DNA of 64,000 bases from Arthrobacter bambusae (lineage in GTDB: Bacteria > Actinomycetota > Actinomycetes > Actinomycetales > Micrococcaceae), in NCBI RefSeq assembly GCF_022606295.1, contig NZ_JAHHZS010000002.1, positions 62,001 through 126,000 of the forward strand. The letters run 5' to 3'. Shown here piece by piece: positions 24,276 to 33,906 of this stretch. Both the position numbers and the translations under genes were made by a program. The notes beneath the pieces are model-generated. The model saw only the letters and a program-made list of their open reading frames with translations, was not told the DNA's origin and did no database searches. Numbering within the stretch: the first letter of the stretch is position 1; each line of letters opens with the position of its first letter.

Positions 24276-25136
24276 TCAAGCGGGGAAACAGGCAAGCGCC
24301 GTCGAGTGGGCGGATTCCAGCGCTTCGCGAACCGGACGTGTGCGGTGTTGTTCGGAGAGTATTTCCACACCCCACGGCCCTTTGAAACCGATGGCCTGGA
24401 GCGTTGTGATGAACCCTGCGACGTCTTGGTCGCCCTCTCCGCAAAGGCGGCGATTGTCGCGAGTGTCCTCGAAGAGCGTGCCCTTGATTTCCGCGTCAGC
24501 GTCATTGAGTTCCACCCCGAAAATCTGCTCGGCGGTCACGCTGCGGGACAGCTCCTCCAAGCTCGTTCCAGCACGGAAGGCATGCCAGTAGTCAACCACC
24601 AGGCCACATTCGGGCATATCGACCGACCTCATGAGTTCGGCGGCCGCGGGAATCGATCCGACCATCGAGAACGGCATGGGCTCAAGGGCAATCCGGGTTC
24701 CTCTTTCCGAGGCCTCGGTTGTCAGCCGTCGCAGCGGCTCCACCAGGAAATCAAGATCTTCCAATGGCTCGCCGAACGCCGTTCCAATCTTGATGAAGCG
24801 CGCCCCCAGCGTTTCCGCGGCATCGAGGAGCAGCTCGAACTGGGGCCTCCATTCATGGGACAGGGAATCGTCCCACCAGTTCGTGAGTAACTCGACTTCG
24901 ACGTGGCGGAAGCCTGCTTGGTCAATGAGATCCTTGAGCCCGGAGAAACCGATCGTGTCCCTTGCAGCGACGAGATCGTCGTACGCCAATCCGAACCCGG
25001 CCCATCCGGTTGAGGCGATGGCTTCCAAACGCTCGCCGATAGGGACGGGACTGATCTCGGGGGTATTCAACGGCGCGATATTTCCTGCGCTCGTCCAGCA
25101 GGTCGCGATTAGTTCGGGGGTGCTTGAGTACGTCAT
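24276..25136 (-). CDS. Sugar phosphate isomerase/epimerase-like TIM barrel
   Basis: Xylose isomerase-like barrel of 286 residues (AP endonuclease 2 superfamily). Likely metal ligands are spread over the barrel: FRHVEVELLTNWW, IALEPMPFS, VVDYWHAFR and FGVELNDADAE. The group includes inosose isomerases (IolI/IolH type) and dehydratases. Placement divergent from the inositol ABC transporter suggests action on an inosose or cyclitol intermediate. A GAGGAG site precedes ATG 25136. It shares the operator-rich 240-bp region with the importer operon. Confidence 0.8.
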   Translation of the reverse strand: MTYSSTPELIATCWTSAGNIAPLNTPEISPVPIGERLEAIASTGWAGFGLAYDDLVAARDTIGFSGLKDLIDQAGFRHVEVELLTNWWDDSLSHEWRPQFELLLDAAETLGARFIKIGTAFGEPLEDLDFLVEPLRRLTTEASERGTRIALEPMPFSMVGSIPAAAELMRSVDMPECGLVVDYWHAFRAGTSLEELSRSVTAEQIFGVELNDADAEIKGTLFEDTRDNRRLCGEGDQDVAGFITTLQAIGFKGPWGVEILSEQHRTRPVREALESAHSTALACFPA

Positions 25137-25203
25137 CGTTCTCCTCGCGACGGTGCGCGGCTAGTTAAGGCAGGTGGGTGGGAACACCCGTCGACTATTC
25201 AAT

Positions 25204-25278
25204 TGGAACGCTCCATTGACAATTGGTCAAGCCTTGATTTAGCGTTGGAGCGTTCCACAAAGCGATGTGGATCACATC
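25204..25278 (+). promoter_or_regulatory. Inositol operon promoter with paired operators
   Basis: TTGACA at 25216-25221 and TTAGCG at 25239-25244 are spaced by 17 bp. Two 12-bp inverted-repeat sites flank and overlap them: TGGAACGCTCCA (25204-25215) and TGGAGCGTTCCA (25246-25257). These resemble LacI-family operators with a central CG, and the LacI gene at 33907 is the natural binder. GATGTG-GAT-CACATC at 25264-25278 is another perfect palindrome, possibly for a second regulator. Confidence 0.65.
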
Positions 25279-25375
25279 CGTTCACAGCTAGATGGTTTCC
25301 GTCCTCCCACCATGTCTTTGAAGGCACAGCAACGGGGTCGACGGTCGAAGTACGCGACATCAAAGGAGATCTCAC

Positions 25376-26371
25376 GTGGCAAAGTTCAATTGGCGGCGGG
25401 GCGCAGTAGCCCTTGCCGTAGTACCGCTTCTGGCCCTGGCAGCATGCTCAAGCGGGGGCGGGAAACCGGCCGACACCGCCAACGCCGCGGGTGGGGGGCA
25501 GGCGGCAAGCACTCCGCGGATCAAGGTTGCGCTCATCACCCACGCCGAGGCCGGCGATACGTTCTGGGACATCGTGCGCAAGGGTGCGGAGGCCGCGGCA
25601 GCGAAAGACAATGTCGAGGTTCTTTACACGAGTGACGCCGATGCGGGGCGCCAGTCCCAGCTGGTGCAGCAGGCCATCGACCAGAAGGTCGACGGCATCG
25701 CGGTCACGATCGCCAACCCGGGCGCCATGAAGGATGTGCTGAAGAAGGCCACCGCCGCGGGCATCCCGGTGGTGAGCTTCAACGCGGGTGGGGACGTCTC
25801 CGCGCAGATGGGGGCGTTCACCCACTTCGGCTCCAACGAGACCTTGGCTGGCGAGGCAGTCGGCGCCAAGCTGGCGGGGGACGGGTACAAGCACCCGATC
25901 TGCGTGATCCAGTCACAGGGACAGGTGCAACTCGAACAGCGGTGCGCGGGTGTGAAGACGAAGGTGCCCGGCACTGAGATCCTTTATGTCAACGGGGCCG
26001 ACATGACGGCGGTGCAGTCCACTGCGACGGCGAAGCTGCAGGCCAGCAAGGATGCTGACGTGATCATCGGGCTCGGCGCCCCTATCACCTTGACCGTTAT
26101 CAAGGCCGTGGCAGATGCCAACAGCCCGATCAAGGTGGCCAGCTTCGACCTGAACCCTGCGCTGGCGCAGGCGATCAACGATGGCAAGGTCCTGTTCACT
26201 GTGGACCAGCAGCCGTGGCTCCAGGGCTACCTGTCCATTGACTCGATCTGGCAGAACAAACTTGGTGGTTTCAAGGTCGGTGGCGGGCAGCCTGTCCTCA
26301 CGGGCCCGACGATCGTTGACAAGTCCAATATTTCCGATGTGCTGAAGTTCGTTCAGCAGGGCATCCGCTAA
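25376..26371 (+). CDS. Sugar/inositol ABC transporter substrate-binding lipoprotein
   Basis: Type-1 periplasmic-binding protein of 331 residues. The lipoprotein signal ends LLALAACSSG, with the lipobox Cys near residue 24. The two-lobe fold shows IKVALITHAEAGDTFWDIVR, QQAIDQKVDGIAVTIANP and DVIIGLGAP. It captures the substrate outside the membrane for the adjacent permease. GTG 25376 is the start, seven nt after AAAGGAG. Context points to myo-inositol or a related cyclitol, by analogy with the IbpA/IatA/IatP system; ribose-type sugars remain possible. Confidence 0.85.
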   Translation: MAKFNWRRGAVALAVVPLLALAACSSGGGKPADTANAAGGGQAASTPRIKVALITHAEAGDTFWDIVRKGAEAAAAKDNVEVLYTSDADAGRQSQLVQQAIDQKVDGIAVTIANPGAMKDVLKKATAAGIPVVSFNAGGDVSAQMGAFTHFGSNETLAGEAVGAKLAGDGYKHPICVIQSQGQVQLEQRCAGVKTKVPGTEILYVNGADMTAVQSTATAKLQASKDADVIIGLGAPITLTVIKAVADANSPIKVASFDLNPALAQAINDGKVLFTVDQQPWLQGYLSIDSIWQNKLGGFKVGGGQPVLTGPTIVDKSNISDVLKFVQQGIR

Positions 26372-26384
26372 TCCGATGATGGTT

Positions 26385-26421
26385 CAGCTCGCGCGGCATG
26401 ACTTCCTTGCCGCGCGAGCTG
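26385..26421 (+). terminator. Attenuator hairpin between binding protein and permease
   Basis: CAGCTCGCGCGGCA (26385-26398) pairs perfectly with TGCCGCGCGAGCTG (26408-26421). Such structures after a binding-protein gene commonly protect its mRNA or limit read-through, giving more binding protein than permease. Confidence 0.65.
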
Positions 26422-26442
26422 ACAGAGAAGGAAGTGTGTTCC

Positions 26443-27492
26443 ATGGCTTTAGTTACTGCCCCGGCGCCCAAAACTGCCGCGGATGAGCGGGTCGCGAAGC
26501 GGGGCCCGTTGAGCAAGTTGATGGCCCGTCCCGAGGTCGGTGCCCTCGTGGGGGCCGTCGTCCTCTTCATTTTCTTCGCTTCGGTGTCCGGGACGTTCAC
26601 CCAGCCGAATGCTTTGGCGACGATCCTTTATGGTTCCTCGACGATCGGGATCATGGCGGTGGGGGTGTCGTTGTTGATGATCGGTGGCGAGTTCGACCTC
26701 TCCACCGGTGTGGCCGTGATTTCCTCGGCCCTGACCGCGTCCCTATTCAGCTGGTATTTCTCCATGAACGCCTGGGTGGGGGTGGTCATCGCCCTGCTGG
26801 TTTCCCTGTCGATCGGTTTCATCAACGGGTGGATCCTGGTCAAGACGAAGCTGCCGTCCTTCATCGTGACGCTCGCGACGTTCCTGATGCTTACGGGCCT
26901 GAACCTGGCCTTGACCCGCCTGATCGGGGGGTCGGTGTCTTCCCCGTCGATTTCCAAGCTGGACGGTTTCGATTCGGCCCACGCGGTGTTCGCGTCCTCG
27001 ATCAGCATCGGCGGGGTCGAGGTGAAGATCACGGTGTTCTTCTGGATCATCCTGGTCGCGGTCGCGTCCTGGGTGTTGCTGCGCACGAAGGTGGGCAACT
27101 GGATCTTCGCGGTGGGCGGGGACGCGAACGCGGCCCGCGCCGTGGGCGTGCCGGTGACCAAGACCAAGATCGGGTTGTTCATGGCGGTCGGGTTCTGCGG
27201 CTGGATCCTGGGCATGCACAACCTCTTCGCCTTCGACGCGGTGCAGTCCGGCGAGGGCGTGGGCAACGAGTTCCTGTACATCATCGCCGCGGTGATCGGC
27301 GGCTGCCTGCTCACGGGCGGCTACGGCTCGGCCGTGGGCGGGGCGATCGGCGCGTTCATTTTCGGGATGGCGAACAAGGGCATCGTGTACGCGCAGTGGA
27401 ACCCGGACTGGTTCAAGTTCTTCCTGGGCCTGATGCTGCTGCTGGCCACCATCGTGAACCTCATCGTCAAACGCCGCGCAGAGCTCAAGTAG
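26443..27492 (+). CDS. ABC transporter permease (ribose/inositol type)
   Basis: Membrane component of 349 residues with 8-10 hydrophobic helices, in the CUT2/RbsC family. The helix [20 protein letters not shown] is the family hallmark, as is the cytoplasmic loop [20 protein letters not shown] that contacts the ATPase. ATG 26443 follows GAAGGAAG. It pairs with the binding protein upstream and the ATPase 17 bp downstream to form the importer. Confidence 0.88.
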   Translation: MALVTAPAPKTAADERVAKRGPLSKLMARPEVGALVGAVVLFIFFASVSGTFTQPNALATILYGSSTIGIMAVGVSLLMIGGEFDLSTGVAVISSALTASLFSWYFSMNAWVGVVIALLVSLSIGFINGWILVKTKLPSFIVTLATFLMLTGLNLALTRLIGGSVSSPSISKLDGFDSAHAVFASSISIGGVEVKITVFFWIILVAVASWVLLRTKVGNWIFAVGGDANAARAVGVPVTKTKIGLFMAVGFCGWILGMHNLFAFDAVQSGEGVGNEFLYIIAAVIGGCLLTGGYGSAVGGAIGAFIFGMANKGIVYAQWNPDWFKFFLGLMLLLATIVNLIVKRRAELK

Positions 27493-27508
27493 AAAGGCCG
27501 CCGAAGAA

Positions 27509-28435
27509 ATGAATGCCAAACAGATCGACCAGCAGACCCTGCTGCGGGACGAGAAGGACCCGCTGACCCACACCCCCGTGCACCTGCTCTCCCTGGACGG
27601 GGTCGGTAAGCACTACGGGAACATCATCGCCCTGCGGAACGTGACGATGGCCGTGGACAACGGCCGCGTCACCTGCGTGCTGGGGGACAACGGCGCGGGC
27701 AAGTCCACGCTGATCAAGATCATCGCCGGCCTGCACCAGCACGACGAAGGCGTGCTGCACGTCATGGGCGATGAGCGGAAGTTCAACTCGCCCCGGGACG
27801 CCCTGGACGCCGGGATCGCCACCGTGTACCAGGACCTGGCCGTGGTCCCGTTGATGCCGATCTGGCGCAACTTCTTCCTCGGCTCGGAACTGACCACCGG
27901 GTTCGGGCCGTTCAAGTCCATGGATGTCCAGAAAATGAAGGACATCACCCTGAAGGAACTGGCCCAGATGGGCATCGACCTGCGCGATGTGGAACAGCCC
28001 ATCGGCCAGCTCTCCGGCGGTGAACGCCAGTGCGTCGCGATCGCCCGGGCCGTGTATTTCGGGGCGAAGGTGCTGATCCTGGACGAACCCACCGCAGCGC
28101 TGGGCGTCAAGCAGTCCGGCGTCGTGCTCCGCTACATCCTGCAGGCCCGCGACCGCGGACTGGGCGTCATCTTCATCACCCACAACCCGCACCACGCCTT
28201 CCCCGTCGGGGACCGGTTCCTGCTGCTCAAGCGCGGCAAGTCCATCGGCTACTACGACAAGAAGGACATCACCCTGGACGAACTCACCGCCCAGATGGCC
28301 GGCGGCGCGGAACTGGCCGAACTCGCCCACGAACTCGAACAACTCGGCGGACACACCCAAGCCCTCAAGGAAGTCCAAGCCGAAGTCGCCGAAGTCGCTG
28401 ACGCGGCATACGAAAGCAACGCCAAGCGCCACTGA
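27509..28435 (+). CDS. ABC transporter ATP-binding protein, single nucleotide-binding domain
   Basis: ATPase of 308 residues. Walker [11 protein letters not shown]-loop VYQDLAVVP, signature LSGGERQ, Walker [11 protein letters not shown], and switch His in FITHNPHH are all intact. Most CUT2 importers use about 500-residue ATPases with two fused domains; this one has a single domain, as in the FrcA group, so it must dimerise. The C-terminus (about 265-308) is Glu/Ala-rich and likely helical. It is transcribed with the permease. Confidence 0.88.
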   Translation: MNAKQIDQQTLLRDEKDPLTHTPVHLLSLDGVGKHYGNIIALRNVTMAVDNGRVTCVLGDNGAGKSTLIKIIAGLHQHDEGVLHVMGDERKFNSPRDALDAGIATVYQDLAVVPLMPIWRNFFLGSELTTGFGPFKSMDVQKMKDITLKELAQMGIDLRDVEQPIGQLSGGERQCVAIARAVYFGAKVLILDEPTAALGVKQSGVVLRYILQARDRGLGVIFITHNPHHAFPVGDRFLLLKRGKSIGYYDKKDITLDELTAQMAGGAELAELAHELEQLGGHTQALKEVQAEVAEVADAAYESNAKRH

Positions 28436-28466
28436 GCGCAAAAGTTCACAACCTGATGGAGCAACC

Positions 28467-29897
28467 ATGGAAATGCTAATAGCTGGAAACTGGCGCGGTG
28501 CCGCCGACGGCAGGACCGAGGAAGTCCGCTCGCCTTTCGACGGCCGGACCATCGACACGGTTCCTGTGGCGACAGTCCAGGACGCCCAGGCCGCCCTTGA
28601 CCGGGCCGAGATCGGTGCCCACCTGCAAAAGACCACGCCGGCCCATGTCCGTGTCGACATCCTCCTGCGTGCAGCCGCCCTGGCGGATGAACGCGCCGAG
28701 GACATCGCCCAGACGATTAGCGCAGAAACCGGAAAGCCCATCACGGAGGCGCGGGGCGAGGCCAGCCGCTCCGGCAACATCATCCGCCTCGCTGCCTATG
28801 AGGGAAGCCAGCTGTACGGTTCCACGCTTCCATTGGACGCAAACGCCGGGACTGGCTTGGACAAGATCGGCTTCACCTTGCGGCAGCCGGTGGGCATCGT
28901 CGTCGCCATCACCCCGTTCAACTACCCCGCCCTGCTGGTGTTGCACAAAATTGCACCCGCGCTGGCAGCCGGTAACGCCGTCGTACTCAAGCCCGCACGC
29001 GCAACGCCGCTGACGGCGCTGAAGCTGGCACAGTGCTTCGTCGACGCCGGCCTGCCGCCCGAGGCGCTGTCCGTGATCACCGGACCCGGCAGCTCCCTGG
29101 GCGATGTGCTGGTGACTGACCCGCGGGTCCGCAAGGTGTCCTTCACCGGGTCTACGAGCATCGGAACGCGCATCAGTTCGATCGCGGGAGTGAAGAAGCT
29201 GTCCCTCGAGTTGGGGGCCTCATGCCCTGTGATCATCCTGCCGGACGCGGACCTCGAACTCGCCGCGACCGCGGTGGCTGCCGGGGGCTACGTCAACGCC
29301 GGGCAGGTATGCATTTCCGTTCAGCGGGTCATCGTTGACCGTCGGGTGGAGAAGGACTTCCTGGACGCGTTGGTCCCGAAGGTCGAAGCGATCGCCGTGG
29401 GCAACCCCAAGGAAGAGGGCACCCGGCTCGGCTCGCTGATCTCCGAAGGGGAAGCAGCACGCGTCCACACGTCCATCCTTGAGGCCCGCCATTCGGGCGC
29501 CCGGGTCCTCACCGGCGGTGACCGTGACGGCGCCGTGGTGACTCCCGCCGTCGTCGCGGGCGTCGATCCCCGGTCGCCGCTGAGCCGGAACGAACTCTTC
29601 GGACCCGCCGTCGCCGTCTCGTCCGCGCAGGACATGGAAAGCGCCATCGCGATGGCGAACGACAACGAATACGGCCTGGGCGCCGGCATCTTCACGAACG
29701 ACGTCGCCGGAGCGGTCCAGGCCATGCGGCAGATCGACGCCGGCAACATCCACATCAACTGGTCGCCGCTGTGGCGGGCCGACCTCATGCCCTACGGGGG
29801 CTTGAAAGGCAGCGGGATCGGCAAGGAAGGCGTCCGCTCTGCTGTCCAGGAAATGACCGAAGAGAAGACGGTCGTCCTGCACGGGCGCCCCTGGTAA
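28467..29897 (+). CDS. NAD(P)-dependent aldehyde dehydrogenase
   Basis: ALDH-superfamily enzyme of 476 residues. It has the cofactor site ITPFNYPALLVLHKIAPALA, TGSTSIGTRI, the catalytic Glu in LELGASCP, and the nucleophile Cys in NAGQVCISVQR. It oxidises an aldehyde to an acid. It is distinct from the IolA-type enzyme at the far end of the cluster (39738), lying instead between the importer and iolD. A role on 5-deoxyglucuronate or a triose/semialdehyde product is possible but unproven. It resembles lactaldehyde/glyceraldehyde dehydrogenases in motif spacing. Confidence 0.85.
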   Translation: MEMLIAGNWRGAADGRTEEVRSPFDGRTIDTVPVATVQDAQAALDRAEIGAHLQKTTPAHVRVDILLRAAALADERAEDIAQTISAETGKPITEARGEASRSGNIIRLAAYEGSQLYGSTLPLDANAGTGLDKIGFTLRQPVGIVVAITPFNYPALLVLHKIAPALAAGNAVVLKPARATPLTALKLAQCFVDAGLPPEALSVITGPGSSLGDVLVTDPRVRKVSFTGSTSIGTRISSIAGVKKLSLELGASCPVIILPDADLELAATAVAAGGYVNAGQVCISVQRVIVDRRVEKDFLDALVPKVEAIAVGNPKEEGTRLGSLISEGEAARVHTSILEARHSGARVLTGGDRDGAVVTPAVVAGVDPRSPLSRNELFGPAVAVSSAQDMESAIAMANDNEYGLGAGIFTNDVAGAVQAMRQIDAGNIHINWSPLWRADLMPYGGLKGSGIGKEGVRSAVQEMTEEKTVVLHGRPW

Positions 29898-29919
29898 CCA
29901 CGACAACGGGAATAAGGCA

Positions 29920-31869
29920 ATGACCACACCATCTCAGACCATCAGGCTCACCACGGCCCAAGCGGTCATCAAGTACCTGTCCGCACAGTATTCGCTGGCC
30001 GACGGCGTCCGCCGCCGCCTGGTCCCCGCAGCCCTCGGCATCTTCGGCCACGGCAACGTGGCCGGCCTGGGACAGGCATTGGACGAACTGGCCGACGACA
30101 TGCCGTTCATCCAAGGCCGGCACGAGCAGTACCTGGCCCACATCTCCACTGCGTATGCCAAGGCGAGCCGTCGCCAGGCAGTCCTCGCCGTCACGGCCTC
30201 CATCGGCCCGGGCGCACTCAACCTTGTGACCGCGGCCGGCCTGGCAACAGTGAACAGGATTCCGCTCCTGCTCCTGCCGGGCGACACCTACGCCACCCGG
30301 CACCAGGGCCCGGTGCTGCAGCAACTCGAACACCCTACCGAGGCTGATGCCACGGTCAACGACGCGTTCCGCCCGGTATCGCGCTTCTTCGACCGGATCA
30401 ACCGCCCGGAGCAGCTCCTGACCGCGCTTCCGCAGGCCATGCGCGTGCTCACGAGCCCCACCGACACCGGCGCCGTGGTCATTTCGCTGCCCCAGGACGT
30501 GCAGTCCCACGCTTACGACTTCCCGGCCGAATTCTTCGAGCCGCGCGATTGGAAGATCCGCCGGCCGCTGCCGGACCTGGAAGAGATCGACGACGTCGCC
30601 CGGCTCATCCGCTCAGCCGAGCGTCCCGTGATCATCGCCGGCGGCGGTATCCACTACTCCGACGCCCACGCCGCGCTCGAGGCGCTGGCGGGACAGACCG
30701 GAATTCCCGTCGTCGAGACCTTCGGCGGCAAGGGCGCCGTGACCAAGGACGAATGGTGGCAAGTGGGCGGCGTCGGGCTGGAGGGCAACTTCGCGTCCAA
30801 CACCCTGGTCAAGCAAGCCGACCTGGTCCTGAGCGTCGGCACGCGCCTCACCGACTTCGCCACCGGTTCGCAGTCCATCTTCGAAAACCCGGACGTCCGG
30901 TTCGCGTCCTTGAACATCGTGGATGCCGATACCCGCAAGCAAGGTGCCACCGGCATCCTGGCGGACGCACGCCTCGGACTGGAAGCACTTGCCCGCTCCC
31001 TGGAGGGCCACAGCACCAGCGAAAAGTGGCAGGAAACGGTCCATTCCGAGAAGGCAAAGTGGGCCCCCATCCGGTCCCAGTGGCTCGACGCCGACACTCC
31101 CTTCCGCCCGGAAGACCACCCCGACGCGCCGGTCACCGGTGCTGTCCTGACCCAGCCGCAGCTGATCGGCCTGATGCAGGAGCACGCCCGCTCCGGAGAC
31201 ACCATCATCGCCGCGGCCGGAGGACCTCCCGGTGACCTCCAAAAAGTCTGGGACGCCACGGGCAACCGCAATTGCCACCTGGAATTCGGCTTCTCCTGCA
31301 TGGGCTACGAAATCGCAGCCGGCATGGGCGTCCGCCTGGCCGAGGGCAACAACGACAACCGCGTGGTTACCTTCATCGGCGACGGCACGTTCCTCATGGC
31401 ACCCACCGAAATCCTCACCGCCGCGCAGGAAGGCCTCAACGTCACGATTGTTGTCTCCGAGAACCACGGCTACCAGGTCATCCACCGCCTCCAGATGAAC
31501 CGCAGTGGCAAGGAATTCGGCAACGAGTTCCGCTACCGCACCACCGGGGGCAGTGTCGCCGTCGAAGACGCCCCCAAGGCGCGGCTGGATGGCGATTACC
31601 TCAAGGTGGACCTGCGGCAGATCGCCGAAGGCCTGGGCGCCCTCGCTATCCGGGCAAGCACTGCGGCAGAGGTCCGGGAAGCGCTGGCCTCCACCCGCGA
31701 CACCCAAGGACCAGTCGTGATCGTGGTGCCAACCGTTCCCCACGTCGACCTGCCCGGCGGCGATGTCTGGTGGGACGTAGCTCCCGCAGAAGTGTCCGGT
31801 CAGGAATGGGTCCGCACCCTCCGCGCCGACTACGAGCAGGCAAAGAGCCGCCAGCGGTGGTTCGGATGA
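29920..31869 (+). CDS. iolD: 3D-(3,5/4)-trihydroxycyclohexane-1,2-dione hydrolase (IolD)
   Basis: Thiamine-diphosphate enzyme of 649 residues that opens the cyclohexane ring of trihydroxycyclohexanedione, giving 5-deoxyglucuronate in inositol breakdown. It shows the N-terminal PYR domain (GIFGHGNVAGLGQAL, SIGPGALNLVTAAG), a central nucleotide-like domain (VIIAGGGIHYSDA), and the C-terminal PP domain with the Mg-ThDP motif beginning GDGTF. Length and motifs fit IolD rather than acetolactate synthase. It overlaps the aldolase gene by ATGA, so they are translated together. Confidence 0.9.
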   Translation: MTTPSQTIRLTTAQAVIKYLSAQYSLADGVRRRLVPAALGIFGHGNVAGLGQALDELADDMPFIQGRHEQYLAHISTAYAKASRRQAVLAVTASIGPGALNLVTAAGLATVNRIPLLLLPGDTYATRHQGPVLQQLEHPTEADATVNDAFRPVSRFFDRINRPEQLLTALPQAMRVLTSPTDTGAVVISLPQDVQSHAYDFPAEFFEPRDWKIRRPLPDLEEIDDVARLIRSAERPVIIAGGGIHYSDAHAALEALAGQTGIPVVETFGGKGAVTKDEWWQVGGVGLEGNFASNTLVKQADLVLSVGTRLTDFATGSQSIFENPDVRFASLNIVDADTRKQGATGILADARLGLEALARSLEGHSTSEKWQETVHSEKAKWAPIRSQWLDADTPFRPEDHPDAPVTGAVLTQPQLIGLMQEHARSGDTIIAAAGGPPGDLQKVWDATGNRNCHLEFGFSCMGYEIAAGMGVRLAEGNNDNRVVTFIGDGTFLMAPTEILTAAQEGLNVTIVVSENHGYQVIHRLQMNRSGKEFGNEFRYRTTGGSVAVEDAPKARLDGDYLKVDLRQIAEGLGALAIRASTAAEVREALASTRDTQGPVVIVVPTVPHVDLPGGDVWWDVAPAEVSGQEWVRTLRADYEQAKSRQRWFG

Positions 31870-32663
31870 GCGCCTCGGGCGGCAGCAATTACGACGGCGG
31901 ACCGCTCGACGGCGGCCGGCTGCGGCGCCGCTTGGCAGCCGGGGAGGTGACAGTGGGGACCTTCGTTGGCATGGCTTCGGCCACCGCGGTGGAAGTGTGC
32001 GCCGCTGCCGGCGCGGACTGGGTCCTCATCGATCTTGAGCATGGTTCCGGCGGTGAAGATGCCGTGCGCGACGGTGTCCTTGCGGCCGGAAGCTACGGCG
32101 TCCCCACTCTTGTCCGCGTGGAGAGCGGGGAACGGATCCGCATCGGTCGCGTGCTCGATCAAGGCGCGGCAGGCATCATGGTGCCCCGACTGAACACCGT
32201 TGAAGAAGCCAAGCACACCGTGAAGCACATGCTCTATCCGCCCTACGGCGACCGTGGCGTGGCAACCTACAACCGCTCCTGCCGCTGGGGCATGGACAGG
32301 GCTCCGCTGAGCGCGGACCAGCAGTCAACCGTCGGAATCGTCCAGATCGAAACCCTCGACGCACTGGAGCGCGTCGAGGAGATCGCGGCGCAGGACGGCG
32401 TGGATGTCCTCTTCGTCGGACCGATGGACATGTCCTTCGCCCTGGGTGTGCCGATGCAACTGGATAGCAGCGCCTTCCAAGAAGCACTGCAACGGGTGGT
32501 CGCCGCCGCGCAGCTGCACAACAAAGCGGCCGGCATCCTCGCTGTGGACGGCGTGGCGGCAGCCAAGTATGTCCGCCAGGGCTTCCGGTTCGTGGCCATC
32601 GGCTCGGACTCCACCATTATGGCGGCGGCGTTCCGCGTCGCTTTTGACACCGCCCGCAACTGA
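31866..32663 (+). CDS. HpcH/HpaI-type aldolase
   Basis: Metal-dependent class II aldolase of 265 residues from the HpcH/HpaI/citrate-lyase-beta superfamily. Key pieces: WVLIDLEHG (metal-site acid region), LVRVESGE, the GIMVPRLNTVEEA turn, the metal-site Glu in VQIETLDAL, and FVGPMDMS. Members cleave 4-hydroxy-2-oxo acids into pyruvate and an aldehyde. Its place directly overlapping iolD suggests it acts on a ring-opened inositol product, instead of the DhnA- or fructose-bisphosphate-type aldolase (IolJ) used in the standard route, which is absent here. Confidence 0.82.
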   Translation: MSASGGSNYDGGPLDGGRLRRRLAAGEVTVGTFVGMASATAVEVCAAAGADWVLIDLEHGSGGEDAVRDGVLAAGSYGVPTLVRVESGERIRIGRVLDQGAAGIMVPRLNTVEEAKHTVKHMLYPPYGDRGVATYNRSCRWGMDRAPLSADQQSTVGIVQIETLDALERVEEIAAQDGVDVLFVGPMDMSFALGVPMQLDSSAFQEALQRVVAAAQLHNKAAGILAVDGVAAAKYVRQGFRFVAIGSDSTIMAAAFRVAFDTARN

Positions 32664-32692
32664 CAAGAATTTTCAATGAGAAAGGCAATAAC

Positions 32693-33904
32693 GTGAGCCA
32701 AGAATCCCGCACAGTCGGTGTAGGCCTCATCAGCGTCGGATGGATGGGAAAGCTCCACTCGCGCGCCTACCAGACGGTCCCCTACGCCTACCCGGAGCTC
32801 GGCCTGACCACCAAGCTCGTCATCGCGGCGGACACGGCACCGGACCGGGTGGACTACGCCCGCGATGTCCTTGGCTTCGCGGAGGGCACCACCGACTACC
32901 ACGATGTCCTGAACCACCCGGACGTCGACGTCGTTTCCATCTGCGCCCCCAACTTCCTGCACGCCGAAATCGGCATCGCGGCGGCCAAAGCCGGCAAGCA
33001 CTTCTGGATCGAAAAGCCCGTGGGACGCGGCTACGAGGAAACCGCAGCCGTGCAGGAAGCCGCCGTGGAGGCCGGCGTCGTGACTTCCATCGGCTACAAC
33101 TACCGCCACGCCCCGGCAGTAGAGCACGCCAGGAAGCTCATCGCGGACGGGCGGCTCGGCCGCATCACGAACGTCCGCGCCGTGTTCTTCTCCGGGTACG
33201 CGTCCGAACCCAACGGTGCGCTGTCCTGGCGCTTTGACCGGAAACTTGCCGGTACCGGCGTGCTGGCGGACCTGTTCAGCCACGCAACGGACCTGTGCCA
33301 ATATGTAGTTGGGCCGATCGCCGAGGTAACCGCGCTCACAAGCACGGTCTACACGCAGCGCCCCAAACTGGCGATGGGGTCAGGGACGCACTTCGCGGTG
33401 ATCGAAAACGGTGAAATGGGAGAGGTCGAGAATGAGGACTACGCTGCAGCGCTGGTCCGATTCGGCCCGTCCGCCCGCGGGGCTGGCGCCGTCGGCACCA
33501 TCGAATCCTCACGCGTTGCCGTTGGACCCGAATGCGGTTACCAGATCGAGGTCTACGGGACCGAAGGCTCGCTCAAATGGGACTTCGAGCGCATGAACGA
33601 ACTCAAGGTCTGCCTGGGCCGCAACAACGACGAGCAGGGCTACACCACCGTCAACGCCAGCCCGCGCCATGGGGATTACTCCCACTTCCAACCTGGGCCC
33701 GGCAACAGCATGGGGTTTGACGACCTCAAGGTCATCGAGGCCAAGAAGTTCCTCGTTGCCGTCACCGGAGGAGCACAGGAAAACTCCAACATCCACGATG
33801 CCGCTTCAGCCGCTGCCATTGTCAGCGCCGCGGAAGCGTCCTCGCTGTCCGGTCAATGGCAGAAGATCGAGGAAATCCACGGCACCACGGCAGCGCGGGC
33901 ATAA
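32693..33904 (+). CDS. Gfo/Idh/MocA-family oxidoreductase
   Basis: NAD(P)-dependent sugar or cyclitol dehydrogenase of 403 residues. Rossmann motif GLISVGWMGKLHSRAY at the N-terminus; catalytic Lys in WIEKPVGRGYE; a second domain with GYNYRHAPAVEHARKLI and a His near LFSHATDLCQY. GTG 32693 follows AAAGG. This is one of three family members in the cluster; it is longest and may be an inositol or scyllo-inositol dehydrogenase, or act on another polyol. It directly precedes the LacI gene. Confidence 0.85.
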   Translation: MSQESRTVGVGLISVGWMGKLHSRAYQTVPYAYPELGLTTKLVIAADTAPDRVDYARDVLGFAEGTTDYHDVLNHPDVDVVSICAPNFLHAEIGIAAAKAGKHFWIEKPVGRGYEETAAVQEAAVEAGVVTSIGYNYRHAPAVEHARKLIADGRLGRITNVRAVFFSGYASEPNGALSWRFDRKLAGTGVLADLFSHATDLCQYVVGPIAEVTALTSTVYTQRPKLAMGSGTHFAVIENGEMGEVENEDYAAALVRFGPSARGAGAVGTIESSRVAVGPECGYQIEVYGTEGSLKWDFERMNELKVCLGRNNDEQGYTTVNASPRHGDYSHFQPGPGNSMGFDDLKVIEAKKFLVAVTGGAQENSNIHDAASAAAIVSAAEASSLSGQWQKIEEIHGTTAARA

Positions 33905-33906
33905 CC

